Part shown: piece after piece, positions 1-7,966 of the stretch
Layout of the letters: each line of letters begins with the position of its first letter
How positions within the stretch are numbered: position 1 is the stretch's first letter
Assembly (NCBI GenBank): GCA_021818125.1
Contig: JAKAFG010000002.1
Location: forward strand, 1-28,971
Direction: 5' to 3'
Length of the DNA stretch: 28,971 nt
DNA from: Pseudomonadota bacterium
Lineage (GTDB): Bacteria; Pseudomonadota; Gammaproteobacteria; Acidithiobacillales; Acidithiobacillaceae
The notes under the pieces: model-generated
Databases searched by the model: none
The model's input: the letters and a program-made list of their open reading frames with translations, nothing else
What the model was told of the DNA's origin: nothing
Position numbers and translations under genes: made by a program

Positions 1-1
1 C

Positions 2-796
2 TCTTTGAGCGTAAAACATCCGGTGGTGGATTTGCGCCTGCTCAAAGACCGTAATCTCTCCATCGGCAGCATGGGTATCGGTATATTCGGTCTCGCCCTC
101 TTCGGTACCATGGTGATTCTGCCGATCATGCTGGAGACACTGATGCGCTATGAGGCTTTCACCGCAGGGCTGGTGATGGCACCACAGGGCATTGGTGCGA
201 TGCTGTCCATGATGCTGGCGGGACGACTGCTGGGGCGCGGCGTCAACCCACGTAACATCGTACTGGTCGGCGTCATTTTCGGCGCCTTCGGCACCTATTT
301 CGCGACACTCTACAACCTGGACATCAACATGGCCTGGGTTATCTGGCCCAGCTTCATCCGCGGCATTGGTTTTGGTCTAGTCACTATTCCGCTCTTCACC
401 CTGGCCTTTATGACGCTGAAAAAATCGCAACAGGCCGAGGGCTCGGGTATTTTTAACCTGATGCGAACCTTGGGTGGCAGTATCGGCATCGCCATCGTTT
501 CTACGGTGACGAGTCAGGAAACGCAGGTGGGCTGGAACCAGATGAGCGGCTTTATCAATCCGTTCAACCCTGCCTTTCATCACTATCTCGCAGCAGCGGG
601 TATGACCCAGAATCCGACTACCTGGCAAGTGCTGGGCAATGTTGTGCTATACAGCCAAGCCAACATGCGCGGGATGCTGGATGCTTTTGTGCTCGTTTTC
701 TACGGCTTCCTGGTCATGATTCCACTGATCATGTTCCTGAAGAAGCCACCCGCCGACTCAACCGGCTCTGCACCGTCCGCGCACCTTAGCGAATAA
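2..796 (+). CDS. MFS drug exporter, DHA2/EmrB-like, C-terminal part
   Basis: The open frame runs in from the left window edge, so the N-terminal half is missing; 264 residues are visible. They contain several hydrophobic membrane segments, a typical MFS loop near residues 75-83 (GRLLGRGVNP) and a basic tail (LKKPP) after the last helix. The pattern, including the long periplasmic loop between the last two helices (residues about 175-220), resembles DHA2 (14-helix) exporters of the EmrB type, which use proton motive force to expel drugs or organic compounds across the inner membrane, often with an EmrA-type adaptor. No partner is visible. The gene converges with the carboxypeptidase gene on the other strand, 10 bases away. 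Substrate cannot be inferred. Family assignment is firm, subfamily fairly firm. Confidence 0.85.
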   Translation, partial: SLSVKHPVVDLRLLKDRNLSIGSMGIGIFGLALFGTMVILPIMLETLMRYEAFTAGLVMAPQGIGAMLSMMLAGRLLGRGVNPRNIVLVGVIFGAFGTYFATLYNLDINMAWVIWPSFIRGIGFGLVTIPLFTLAFMTLKKSQQAEGSGIFNLMRTLGGSIGIAIVSTVTSQETQVGWNQMSGFINPFNPAFHHYLAAAGMTQNPTTWQVLGNVVLYSQANMRGMLDAFVLVFYGFLVMIPLIMFLKKPPADSTGSAPSAHLSE

Positions 797-806
797 AGGT
801 TAGCGG

Positions 807-1760
807 TTACGGTGCCGAGGTCCGCTCCAGATGCGGCGCTGCAGGCAGCCAGAGGGTGCGTGCAAATCCCCAGTCCAGCAACTTGAGGCTCTGCCAGGAT
901 GCCTTCCAGAAACCCCGCCTTTCATTGTGGAAGGACGGCACTCCGAGGATCACTGCAATCAGCTTCACGCCATCCTGAGTCCCCGTAGCAACGAGACAAT
1001 GCCCTGCTGCGTCGGTATAGCCACTTTTCATGCCGGTGATAAAGGGCACCCGCCCCACCAACAGGTTGGGGTTAGGGCTGGTGATGCCCGCGTAGGTGAA
1101 GTTTTTGTGGCCGAAAAAAGGCATGAACTGCGGAAACTGGGCCATGATCGTGCGGGTGAGGACGGCAACATCATAGGGACTAGCCATATTGTTGGGATGC
1201 GGCAACCCATCGGGATCATAGAAGGTGGTGGAAAGCATCCCGATTTTGCGCGCCGTCTGGTTCATTTCGGTGACAAAGGCGGGTACGCTGCCGGCCACCA
1301 GATGTGCGGCTTCTACCGCAGCATCATTGCCGGAAGGCACCGTCATTCCGAGAATCATCTGCGCGACGGTAAAGGGCAGACCGGGATGCATGAACATGCT
1401 GGAGCCTCTCGTCTGTAGCGCCGTGTGACAGGGCACGAAGTGCTGGTTCATCTGCAGATGCCCACTGTCAATGTCCTTGAAAAGCAGGTATAGCGTCATC
1501 AGCTTGGTAATGCTGGCAATAGCATAGGGCTGATAGGCATTTTTTGTCGCAATGATGGCGCCAGTATCCGCATTCATCAGGATATAAGCGCGTGCATCTA
1601 TGGGCGGGAGGCCGCTGGTCCCGGCCTCAGCGCGCGGTGCGCAAAGTAGAAAAATCACCACTAACGAAAGCAAGGAAAAGAGCCACCACCCTGTGGAAGG
1701 GAAATATTTTGCCGTCGAGAGTCCAGGATCTGTGTCGGGTGCAGGAATGGAGGCCAGCAT
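807..1760 (-). CDS. D-alanyl-D-alanine carboxypeptidase (PBP5/6 family)
   Basis: A periplasmic serine peptidase that removes the terminal D-Ala from peptidoglycan stem peptides. All three penicillin-binding motifs are present: SxxK as S83-I-T-K86, SxN as S143-G-N145, and KSG (for KTG) at K245. The N-terminus has a hydrophobic segment (about residues 25-40) ending in APRAEA, a signal peptide or anchor. I chose the ATG at 1758-1760 because GAGG lies 7 bases upstream on the minus strand; an ATG 18 bases further upstream (1778) lacks such a site. At 317 residues it is shorter than classical DacA (about 400) and seems to lack the long C-terminal domain and amphipathic anchor, so it resembles the shorter PbpG/DacF-like forms. 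It lies head-to-head with the TauE/SafE gene. Confidence 0.9.
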   Translation of the reverse strand: MLASIPAPDTDPGLSTAKYFPSTGWWLFSLLSLVVIFLLCAPRAEAGTSGLPPIDARAYILMNADTGAIIATKNAYQPYAIASITKLMTLYLLFKDIDSGHLQMNQHFVPCHTALQTRGSSMFMHPGLPFTVAQMILGMTVPSGNDAAVEAAHLVAGSVPAFVTEMNQTARKIGMLSTTFYDPDGLPHPNNMASPYDVAVLTRTIMAQFPQFMPFFGHKNFTYAGITSPNPNLLVGRVPFITGMKSGYTDAAGHCLVATGTQDGVKLIAVILGVPSFHNERRGFWKASWQSLKLLDWGFARTLWLPAAPHLERTSAP

Positions 1761-1926
1761 GGGAATACCTCGCCGCATCGGCTATATCGGGTTAAAGCAA
1801 TTTCTCAGGATGCTTCGATATTAGGCTATTTTTTCAAGGTTGCCTATAGGTCAACGCTCGACTTGGATAAACCAATTCTACCGCCTTATATGGAAGGTTA
1901 TCCATAAATCATATAGACTGGTCGGT

Positions 1927-2688
1927 ATGATAATGCATGCTTCTCTGTCCTACGCCACCTTGATCCAAAATCCGTTGCTCTGGGCCATCGCTGGGGGGAT
2001 CATTCTGGTCGCCTTTTATGTCCGCGCGGTGATTGGTTTTGGTTCCGGGTTGATTTCGGTGGCACTGATGACGCTTATTTTCCCCATAAAAGAAGTGGTG
2101 CCCGTGGTGCTGCTGCTGGACCTGATCGGTTCCGTGCTGCTGGGAGCCTATGACTTCCGGGAAATGCGCTGGCCGGAGTTGCGCTGGCTGATTCCCGGCA
2201 GCGTGATTGGGCTGGCCATCGGCTCCTTTATTCTCGCGGATACCAATGCCCAAAATCTCACCCGTTTTCTCGGCGTGTTCATTCTCGCCTACGTGGTCTA
2301 CGCGCTGGTAATGAAGCCTGAGCGACTACCCCAGGTCGCATTGCCCTGGGGAATGCCGCTGGGCATGTTCGGTGGCGTGGTGGGCAGTTTGTATGGCGGT
2401 GGGGGTCCACCCATTGTCGCCTATCTGCAAATGCGTCATCTCGACAAACGCGCCTTCCGCGCCACGTTTCAGGGCATTGCCCTCACTGACAATATTCTAC
2501 GGGCCTTTATGTACATAGCGCTGGCCCTGCTGACCTGGCAACTGATGGTGGGTTTCCTCATGCTGATTCCACCGGTGCTGCTCGGTCTGTGGACAGGTAA
2601 TCGCTTGCATATGCGCATCAATCAAAGGGCTTTTCTCATGGGGACCCTCGCGGTACTCGCGGTGGTCGGTTTGAAATATCTCATCTGA
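1927..2688 (+). CDS. TauE/SafE family (sulfite exporter-like) membrane permease
   Basis: A multi-pass inner-membrane protein of 253 residues. It shows the TauE/SafE signature twice: an early segment with RAVIGFGSGLISV and a second half with GGVVGSLYGGGGPPIVAY. Family members move sulfite, sulfoacetate or other anions; in a sulfur-oxidising acidophile sulfite export is plausible but not shown by the sequence. The frame is open from a TTG at 1840, but the first roughly 29 residues are polar and unlike the family, so I place the start at ATG 1927; ATG 1933 is possible. The ribosome site is weak in both cases. The methyltransferase gene begins 15 bases downstream, so the two are probably cotranscribed. 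Confidence 0.8.
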   Translation: MIMHASLSYATLIQNPLLWAIAGGIILVAFYVRAVIGFGSGLISVALMTLIFPIKEVVPVVLLLDLIGSVLLGAYDFREMRWPELRWLIPGSVIGLAIGSFILADTNAQNLTRFLGVFILAYVVYALVMKPERLPQVALPWGMPLGMFGGVVGSLYGGGGPPIVAYLQMRHLDKRAFRATFQGIALTDNILRAFMYIALALLTWQLMVGFLMLIPPVLLGLWTGNRLHMRINQRAFLMGTLAVLAVVGLKYLI

Positions 2689-2703
2689 ACGAGGGCGTGT
2701 GAC

Positions 2704-3711
2704 ATGGCTTTACGCAACATGGATGAACTTCGGCAGCAGGTTCAGGGTGCATTATCCCTGAACATCGCCTTCATTGGCGTCGTCAACGGGCTTTTTAGCT
2801 CCCTCCATACTCTGGGCAACGCGGACAGCGCTGCGCTGGCGTCCGCTGCCGGGATGGATACCGGCTATGTGCTGCGCTGGTGTGATGCCGCCTATGCCTT
2901 TGGCTGGCTGGAGCTGACCGATAATGAGCAATGGCGGTTGAGTGAGGATGGCGACAGTATGCGCCCGGAAGCTGAAAACAGCCGCATAGGCGTGGCGGTG
3001 GGTGCCGTGCTTTCTGCACACATGGCGGAGCGGGCGGCGGGTCTCATGCGCACGGGTGAGCGTCCCGGCGAAAAGGTGCTGGCTGAGCGTGAAACTATTC
3101 TGCCCTGGTTCGGGCCGATGCTGGAGAACAATTTTCGCAAGACGTTCGAGGAGAAAATCTGCCCGGTGGTCCCCATCTTTGCCGAAGTCGATGCACGCGG
3201 CGGACTGGCGGTTGATCTGGGCTGCGGCAATGGCTGGTATTTGCGGGCACTCGCCGCACGCTGCGGACATCTGCACGGTCTGGGGCTAGATGGTTTCGCC
3301 GAAAACATCCGCCAGGCTACGGAAAAAGCCCAAAGCGAGGGCATTGCGGATCGCCTGCATTTTGGTGAAGGCGATATCCATCAGTTTTCCCTGCCAGAGC
3401 CCGCCGACCTCATCGCCATGAATCGCGCCCTGCATCATGTCTGGGAAAACCGTGGTGAGATTTTTCAGCGACTGCACGCCAGCCTGAAACCCGAAGGCGC
3501 CATCGTCATCTGGGAACCGGCCTGGCCCGACGATCACCGCGTTCTGCGTGAGCCGCCGCTACGCGCCATGGCCTTTCAAAATCTGACCGAGCATGTGCAG
3601 GGCAACCATTTCCTGCATCCGGAGGAAATTGCCGCAGCCCTCAGCGAGGCGGGATTGAAACCAGAAATATTCCCCTTTGGTAGTGATGTCGTGGTGGTGG
3701 GCCGGGCGTAA
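2704..3711 (+). CDS. SAM-dependent class I methyltransferase with N-terminal helical domain
   Basis: A 335-residue protein. The first about 120 residues are helical and resemble the winged-helix/dimerisation part of O-methyltransferases. The catalytic Rossmann domain begins near residue 160 with motif I, AVDLGCGNGWYLRAL, followed by GLGLDGF (the acidic residue expected to contact the SAM ribose) and later PADLIAMNRALHHVWEN and GAIVIWEPAW, matching motifs IV-V. The acceptor cannot be inferred. The start ATG follows GAGGG about 8 bases upstream. The gene follows the TauE/SafE permease closely. A short GC-rich stem (about 3728-3741) followed by TTCT lies just downstream and may act as a weak terminator. 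It is the last gene before the tRNA. Confidence 0.8.
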   Translation: MALRNMDELRQQVQGALSLNIAFIGVVNGLFSSLHTLGNADSAALASAAGMDTGYVLRWCDAAYAFGWLELTDNEQWRLSEDGDSMRPEAENSRIGVAVGAVLSAHMAERAAGLMRTGERPGEKVLAERETILPWFGPMLENNFRKTFEEKICPVVPIFAEVDARGGLAVDLGCGNGWYLRALAARCGHLHGLGLDGFAENIRQATEKAQSEGIADRLHFGEGDIHQFSLPEPADLIAMNRALHHVWENRGEIFQRLHASLKPEGAIVIWEPAWPDDHRVLREPPLRAMAFQNLTEHVQGNHFLHPEEIAAALSEAGLKPEIFPFGSDVVVVGRA

Positions 3712-3831
3712 CGCTCAGAATTTCCAGCGCGGCGTGCCGCGTTCTGTCAGGCAAGTACTGATTGCGCCCATGCGCCACGGCTCTGCCGCCCATTGCATTA
3801 CGACGGAGTTGCCCTTATCCTACGCGGCAAT

Positions 3832-3907
<76 letters not shown>

Positions 3908-3908
3908 A

Positions 3909-3955
3909 TAAAATCAAGGGTCTAGGCCAAACGGCCTAGACCCTTGTTGATTTTA
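3909..3955 (+). terminator. Strong inverted repeat after the tRNA (terminator or att-linked)
   Basis: A perfect 11-base stem, GGGTCTAGGCC (3918-3928) and GGCCTAGACCC (3933-3943), surrounds the loop AAAC. It is extended by AAAATCAA on the left and TTGTTGATTTT on the right. The A-rich left flank and T-rich right flank allow a rho-independent terminator in either direction. It would end tRNA transcription and shield the integrase gene from read-through, or it could be part of the attachment region. Confidence 0.7.
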
Positions 3956-3957
3956 CG

Positions 3958-3986
3958 CTGCAATTATGCAGCAATTATGCTGCACT
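3958..3986. repeat. Short direct/inverted repeats upstream of integrase
   Basis: GCAATTATGC occurs twice (3960-3969 and 3971-3980), bordered by CTGCA/TGCA so that the block is nearly palindromic. It lies between the tRNA hairpin and the integrase start, where integrase arm-type sites or an autoregulatory operator often occur. The function is inferred from position only. Confidence 0.35.
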
Positions 3987-4021
3987 TGGCTGCGAATCCG
4001 GTGCAGCGCGAGGCGTGAACA

Positions 4022-5014
4022 ATGGCGACGATCAACCCCAGAATGGACCAGGACGGGAACGTGATAGGCTGGCAGGCCATCGTGCGCAAGCGAGGTTTTC
4101 CCTCTCAGACCAGAACATTCCGAACCAAGCGCGATGCGGAGCGGTGGGCACGCGAGGCGGAGACGGACATGGAGCGTGGGGTGTTCGTTTCCCGCAAGGA
4201 AGGCGAGAACACTACGCTGACGGAGGCGCTCGATCGGTACGCGCGGGAGGTCTCTTCAGGAAAGAAAGGCGCGGTGCAGGAATTTTCGGTGATCAGGCAT
4301 CTTCAGGCGTCCCCGTTGTCGGGCATGTTCCTGGCCGCGATCCAGGGCAAGCACCTGGCTCAATATCGGGATGGCATGCTGGCCGAAGGATACAGCCCCA
4401 TCACCATAAAGCGGCGATTCTCGGTGATCTCTCACCTTTACGGTATAGCGGGAAAAGAGTGGGGCATGGCCGGACTCGTGAACCCCGTTCCGTTGGTCAC
4501 TGTGCAAAAACCTAACAACGCGCGGGATCGGCGGCTGGCCGGCGATGAGGAATCCCGCCTCGTCGATGCGGCCAAAGCCTACGGGGAACCCTTGCCATCT
4601 ATTATCGCCATTGCTCTGGAAACAGCTATGCGCCGGGGCGAGATCGCGGCTATGCGCTGGGAGCATGTCACGGGCAACACTTTGTATATACCGGACACTA
4701 AAACGGACGTGGCGCGGACTGTTCCGCTATCCAGAAAAGCCAGGACGGTTCTTTCTAACCTGCCGCGCCGCTTGGATGGTAGCGTGTGGGGTCTTAGGGC
4801 AGATAGCATCACACAAGCCTTCGACCGCGCCTGCAAGCGCGCCGCCATTGAGGACTTGCGCTTCCACGATCTCCGCCACGAGGCCACCAGCCGGTTGTTC
4901 GAGAAAGGCTTCAACCCGATGGAAGTCTCCACGATCACCGGGCACAAGACATTGCAGATGTTGAAGCGGTACACTCATCTCAGGGCGGAGGATCTGGCGA
5001 AGAGGATGGGATGA
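4022..5014 (+). CDS. int: Tyrosine recombinase/integrase of a genomic island
   Basis: A 330-residue site-specific recombinase. The N-terminal part (about residues 1-55) resembles an arm-binding domain (WQAIVRKRGFPSQTRTF), residues about 65-160 the SAM-like core-binding domain, and the rest is catalytic. The catalytic residues are visible: R204 in TAMRRGEI, K227, H282 and R285 in HDLRH, H308 in TGHK, and the nucleophile Y317 in KRYTHL. Length and architecture fit integrases of prophages and islands that insert into tRNA genes, and tRNA-Ala lies just upstream. All key residues are intact, so the enzyme may be active. Its stop overlaps the ATG of the next small gene (ATGA). Confidence 0.93.
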   Translation: MATINPRMDQDGNVIGWQAIVRKRGFPSQTRTFRTKRDAERWAREAETDMERGVFVSRKEGENTTLTEALDRYAREVSSGKKGAVQEFSVIRHLQASPLSGMFLAAIQGKHLAQYRDGMLAEGYSPITIKRRFSVISHLYGIAGKEWGMAGLVNPVPLVTVQKPNNARDRRLAGDEESRLVDAAKAYGEPLPSIIAIALETAMRRGEIAAMRWEHVTGNTLYIPDTKTDVARTVPLSRKARTVLSNLPRRLDGSVWGLRADSITQAFDRACKRAAIEDLRFHDLRHEATSRLFEKGFNPMEVSTITGHKTLQMLKRYTHLRAEDLAKRMG

Positions 5015-5235
5015 AAATCATTGGATCCATCCAGCATGTCGAGACCATCGCCGACGGCACTGGCATCCGGGAGTTGGCCGGACTCAGAGCACGGCATGGT
5101 GACGGGAACTGGAAAAAGAAGAAAGGCGTCGCCATGATAGAATTGAACGATGGCACGCAAGCGCTGGCGGAAGTGCATTGGTACGAAGCCCACGGTATCG
5201 GCAAGGTCAAAATGAAGGTGAAACGATGGCTATGA
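5011..5235 (+). CDS. Small hypothetical protein coupled to integrase
   Basis: A 74-residue protein whose ATG overlaps the integrase stop codon (ATGA), indicating translational coupling. It is rich in charged residues, with a lysine run (NWKKKKG, about residues 33-39) and a probable beta-rich C-terminus (AEVHWYEAHGIGKVKMKVKRWL). Its end overlaps the start of the next gene by 10 bases. No family recognised. The tight spacing suggests a mobile-element accessory gene, possibly an excision or toxin-type protein, but nothing in the sequence decides this. Confidence 0.6.
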   Translation: MKIIGSIQHVETIADGTGIRELAGLRARHGDGNWKKKKGVAMIELNDGTQALAEVHWYEAHGIGKVKMKVKRWL

Positions 5236-5465
5236 AATTTGTGGTCTGCGTCAACAAGGAAGGGCTCGGCGACCTGTCCGGTGAAGATGTGACCATCGGG
5301 CACGTCTATGAAACTATCGGCGACCCTGACCAGCACGGCATGGTCAGAATCATTGACCAGAGCGGTGAGGATTACCTGTATCCGGCGAACTGCTTTGAGG
5401 CCGTTACGTTGTCGGATAGCGCTGAGCACCGACTTCACGACGCTTTGGCAAGAATGAGTGCATAG
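5226..5465 (+). CDS. Small phage/island-type protein with (I/V)IDxSGEDYLYP motif
   Basis: A 79-residue protein starting at ATG 5226, preceded by AAGGTG; the frame is open further upstream but lacks a better start. It has the layout MKFVVCVNKEG ... GHVYETIGDPDQHGMVRIIDQSGEDYLYP, which I recall as a recurring small protein of prophages and integrative elements of unknown function; it looks like a compact beta-barrel (SH3-like). It overlaps the upstream small gene and forms a unit with the integrase. Confidence 0.6.
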   Translation: MAMKFVVCVNKEGLGDLSGEDVTIGHVYETIGDPDQHGMVRIIDQSGEDYLYPANCFEAVTLSDSAEHRLHDALARMSA

Positions 5466-5476
5466 CAGGCCAGCAA

Positions 5477-5935
5477 TTGCATAAAATACTGGTTCTATGT
5501 TCCGCATCCCTGATGTGCATGGCCGCTGTGGCATTCGCTGATGGATTGCACCCTGCAAGGGCCGCGCCTGCCAACACCCTGTGCAACATCGCATTCCCGG
5601 GATCGTTAAAGGTCTGTCATCCCGTGGGCACGTCACCAGCCGGAGTGGTAGACCTGGGCGGCGGGTGGCAGTTCGTGGTGCTGGAACCGTTTTCCGAATG
5701 GCTGGGCGTGAAGGCGACCACCACTCCCGCCATCGCCACGTTCCACGACGGAAAGCGGGTTTCTTTGGACCGCCATATCCCCTACTTTGAAAACGTGCAA
5801 TCGGTTTTGGTGACGATCTCCCCTACCGGCGGACACTTTGTTACCATTCACGCATACAAAGGGGGTAACGCCCCGGACCGGACCTTCACGATGACGGTTC
5901 GCGTTATGCCCAGTGGCCAGATCGCCATCCCTTAG
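5477..5935 (+). CDS. Predicted exported hypothetical protein
   Basis: A 152-residue protein beginning with TTG at 5477. The N-terminus is a convincing signal peptide: basic MHK, hydrophobic ILVLCSASLMCMAAVAFA, then DGLHPARA with a likely cleavage site. The mature part has two cysteines (LCNIAFPGSLKVCHP) that could form a disulfide in the periplasm, and a beta-rich body. No known domain recognised. The ribosome site before the TTG is weak, so the start is the uncertain part. It follows the phage-type small gene by 11 bases and ends the integrase-proximal gene group. Confidence 0.55.
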   Translation: MHKILVLCSASLMCMAAVAFADGLHPARAAPANTLCNIAFPGSLKVCHPVGTSPAGVVDLGGGWQFVVLEPFSEWLGVKATTTPAIATFHDGKRVSLDRHIPYFENVQSVLVTISPTGGHFVTIHAYKGGNAPDRTFTMTVRVMPSGQIAIP

Positions 5936-5965
5936 CAGCCAACGAGCGAAAGCGACCGGACCATC

Positions 5966-6331
5966 TTATTCAGGTACGTTCAAATCTCTGGGATAATAAA
6001 AGCTGCGTTTTACGGGTTTGTACGCAACAGCGATCACCTGCGGCACTGCTTTCTGTTGCTTAGGCATTTTTTGCCGATTCACCGGTTTCTCCGGTTTTCT
6101 TGCGGTAATGCCGTACAGGACCATTCTGCAAATCTTGTGAACCTGCTCCCTGTCTTCGTGTTGCAACTCCGGCAATAGCTGCAATTCATCGCAATGATTG
6201 CGGCCTTTTCGGAGGTTATCGGTCGCGTTCCAGGAGCCAGGATTTCTGTTTGTTTTGCCGCTGACACCACAGCAGTGATAGGCTTTGTTGCACCGCCAGC
6301 GAAAAAGAAGGAACTCGTGTGAACCAGCCAA
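5966..6331 (-). CDS. Possible small hypothetical ORF, minus strand
   Basis: The only sizeable open frame in the gap between the exported protein and the next plus-strand gene. It could encode 121 residues with a charged helical middle (LLPELQHEDREQVHKICRM) and a basic C-terminal part. A second minus-strand frame (6079-6270) overlaps it with cysteine-rich content, so the coding frame is unclear and the segment may be a decayed gene. No family recognised and no good ribosome site seen. Confidence 0.25.
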   Translation of the reverse strand: MAGSHEFLLFRWRCNKAYHCCGVSGKTNRNPGSWNATDNLRKGRNHCDELQLLPELQHEDREQVHKICRMVLYGITARKPEKPVNRQKMPKQQKAVPQVIAVAYKPVKRSFYYPRDLNVPE

Positions 6332-6645
6332 GCAAGGAAAACCTGCTGCGATTTTGGCAGGCCGTTGAGGCGCTTACGCCACAGGAGGCTGCAAAGATAG
6401 ACGCCATCAGCAAAGACAAGCCGGTTTATTCAATCTCGAAATCTTCCTGTCCATGGTCTCCAGACCACGAGCACCAAAAGGCAAAAACACCAAAGGGCTA
6501 CAAATGGCGATATTATGTGCAAGCCGCCATTTATGGGTCCGACCACCTGATGCGTCCGCTGGAAAAAAAGATCGGCGAACCACCAAAAGAAATCATCGAA
6601 GAAAGAAACAAGGAATCCAGGCTGTTCGACTTCTCGGTGAATTGA
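6319..6645 (+). pseudogene. N-terminal fragment of a larger gene, truncated by an IS
   Basis: The frame starts at GTG 6319 with AAGGA 7 bases upstream and gives 108 residues: NLLRFWQAVEALTPQEAAKIDA near the start and SCPWSPDHEHQ...YKWRYYVQAAIYG in the middle. The stop codon TGA at 6643-6645 is the first three bases of the IS3-family left end, so the natural protein was longer. The W/H-rich pattern resembles, from memory, the N-terminus of large (about 1000-residue) helicase-like ATPases found in accessory islands, but this is a weak recollection. The rest of the gene is not found right of the IS, implying a deletion. Confidence 0.55.
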
Positions 6646-6692
6646 ACCGCCCCGGGTTTGGTGGAGGCTCCAACCTTTGAGAGAATGGAGCC

Positions 6693-7016
6693 ATGAATAA
6701 GCCCAAGCAGTTTTCGTCTGAAGTCCGCGAGCGCGCTGTTCGCCTGGTACAAGAACATCGCGGTGAATATCCTTCCCTGTGGGCCGCTGTCGAATCTATA
6801 GCCCCCAAGATTGGCTGTGTGCCGTCCACCCTGCTGGCCTGGGTGAAGCGGGCAGAAATAGATGCCGGTCAACGTTCCGGCATGAGCACTGCGGAAGCCC
6901 AGCGCATCAAGGAGCTGGAACGTGAGGTCAAGGAACTACAGCGCGCGAATGAAATTCTGAAGCTGGCCAGCGCGTTTTTCGCCCAGGCGGAGCTCGACCG
7001 CCGTTTGAAGCATTGA
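6693..7016 (+). CDS. IS3-family transposase OrfA
   Basis: The 107-residue helix-turn-helix half of an IS3-family transposase (SSEVRERAVRLVQEHRG... CVPSTLLAWVKRAE) followed by a leucine-zipper-like coiled coil (AQRIKELEREVKELQRANEILKLAS). In intact elements it binds the terminal repeats and is joined to OrfB by a -1 translational frameshift; here OrfB lies in the -1 frame and overlaps by four bases. OrfA itself is intact and could act as an inhibitor of related elements. Confidence 0.9.
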   Translation: MNKPKQFSSEVRERAVRLVQEHRGEYPSLWAAVESIAPKIGCVPSTLLAWVKRAEIDAGQRSGMSTAEAQRIKELEREVKELQRANEILKLASAFFAQAELDRRLKH

Positions 7017-7917
7017 GGCGTTTCACCGATCAATACCGGGACCGCTTCGGGGTCGAGCCGATCTGCCGAGTCTTGCAGATTGCCCCATCGGGTTACCGGC
7101 GTCATGCGGCACAACAGCGGAACCAGACGTTGCGCAGTGCCCGAGCGCAGCGGGACGCGGTGCTCTTGCTGGAGATTCAGCGGATCTGGCAGGCGCATCT
7201 GCAGGTCTACGGTGCGGATAAGGTCTGGAAGCAGATGAATCGCGAGGGGATACCGGTAGCACGTTGTACCGTAGAGCGCCTGATGCGGCATCTGGGCATA
7301 CAGGGGGTAGTCCGCGGCAAACGGATCCGCACCACGGTTCCAGATACCCAGGTGCCCTGCCCACGAGACCGGGTCCACCGGATTTTCAGGCGGAGCGTCC
7401 TGATCAGCTCTGGGTTTCGGATTTCACCTATGTGTCCACCTGGCAGGGCTGGCTCTATGTTGCTTTCGTGATTGATGTGTTTGCGCGTCGGATTGTGGGA
7501 TGGCAGGTCAGCTCTACCATGCATACGGACTTCGTACTGGATGCCCTGGAGCAAGCGCTCCATACCCGACAACCACAGCGGGACCGATCCCTGATTCACC
7601 ACAGCGACCGGGGATCGCAATAGGTCAGCATCCGCTATACAGAACGGCTTGCCGAGGCGGGCATCGAACCCTCTGCGGGAAGCAAGGGAGACAGCTATGA
7701 CAATGCCCTGGCAGAAACCATCAATGGGCTGTACAAGGCCGAATTAATCCATCGTCGGCCCTGGAAAACCAAAGCATCCCTGGAATTGGCCACCCTGGAG
7801 TGGGTACATTGGTTTAATCATCACCGACTTCTGGAACCCTTGGGTTATATCCCTCCGGCAAAAGCTGAGGCACAATATTATCAGCAACTCGAACGTCAGG
7901 CCGGTCAAGCGGCATGA
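7013..7917 (+). pseudogene. IS3-family transposase OrfB (DDE), frameshift plus nonsense
   Basis: The first part (frame from 7013) matches the OrfB start (YRDRFGVEPICRVLQIAPSGYRRHAA) up to about 7375. The DDE domain continues in another frame (DFQAERPDQLWVSDFTYVSTW, first Asp in DFTY; HHSDRGSQ, second Asp). A one-base shift near 7375-7384 separates them, and a TAG at 7621-7623 replaces the usual tyrosine after DRGSQ. The C-terminal part with the catalytic Glu (SYDNALAETING) and the end (LEPLGYIPPA) is otherwise well kept. Two independent lesions in a well-preserved sequence point to recent inactivation. Confidence 0.88.
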
Positions 7918-7966
7918 CTTACATCAACCAGCCTCTACAATACCCGAGGCGGTTCACCCCCAGTGT

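Larger units (their letters stand above)
6643..7956 (+). mobile_element. IS3-family insertion sequence (defective)
   Basis: A 1314-base element with imperfect terminal inverted repeats: left end TGAACCGCCCCGGGTTTGG, right end (reverse complement) TGAACCGCCTCGGGTATTG; 14 of the first 16 bases match and similarity continues to about base 26. It contains orfA and orfB in the -1 arrangement of IS3 elements. The flanking bases (AAT left, CCC right) do not form a direct repeat, so the flanks have been rearranged since insertion. orfB is broken twice, so this copy cannot move by itself. Confidence 0.88.

Noticed and set aside
6319..6645. A complete small standalone gene
   Set aside because: The stop is supplied by the IS left end, so the visible length is not the natural one.
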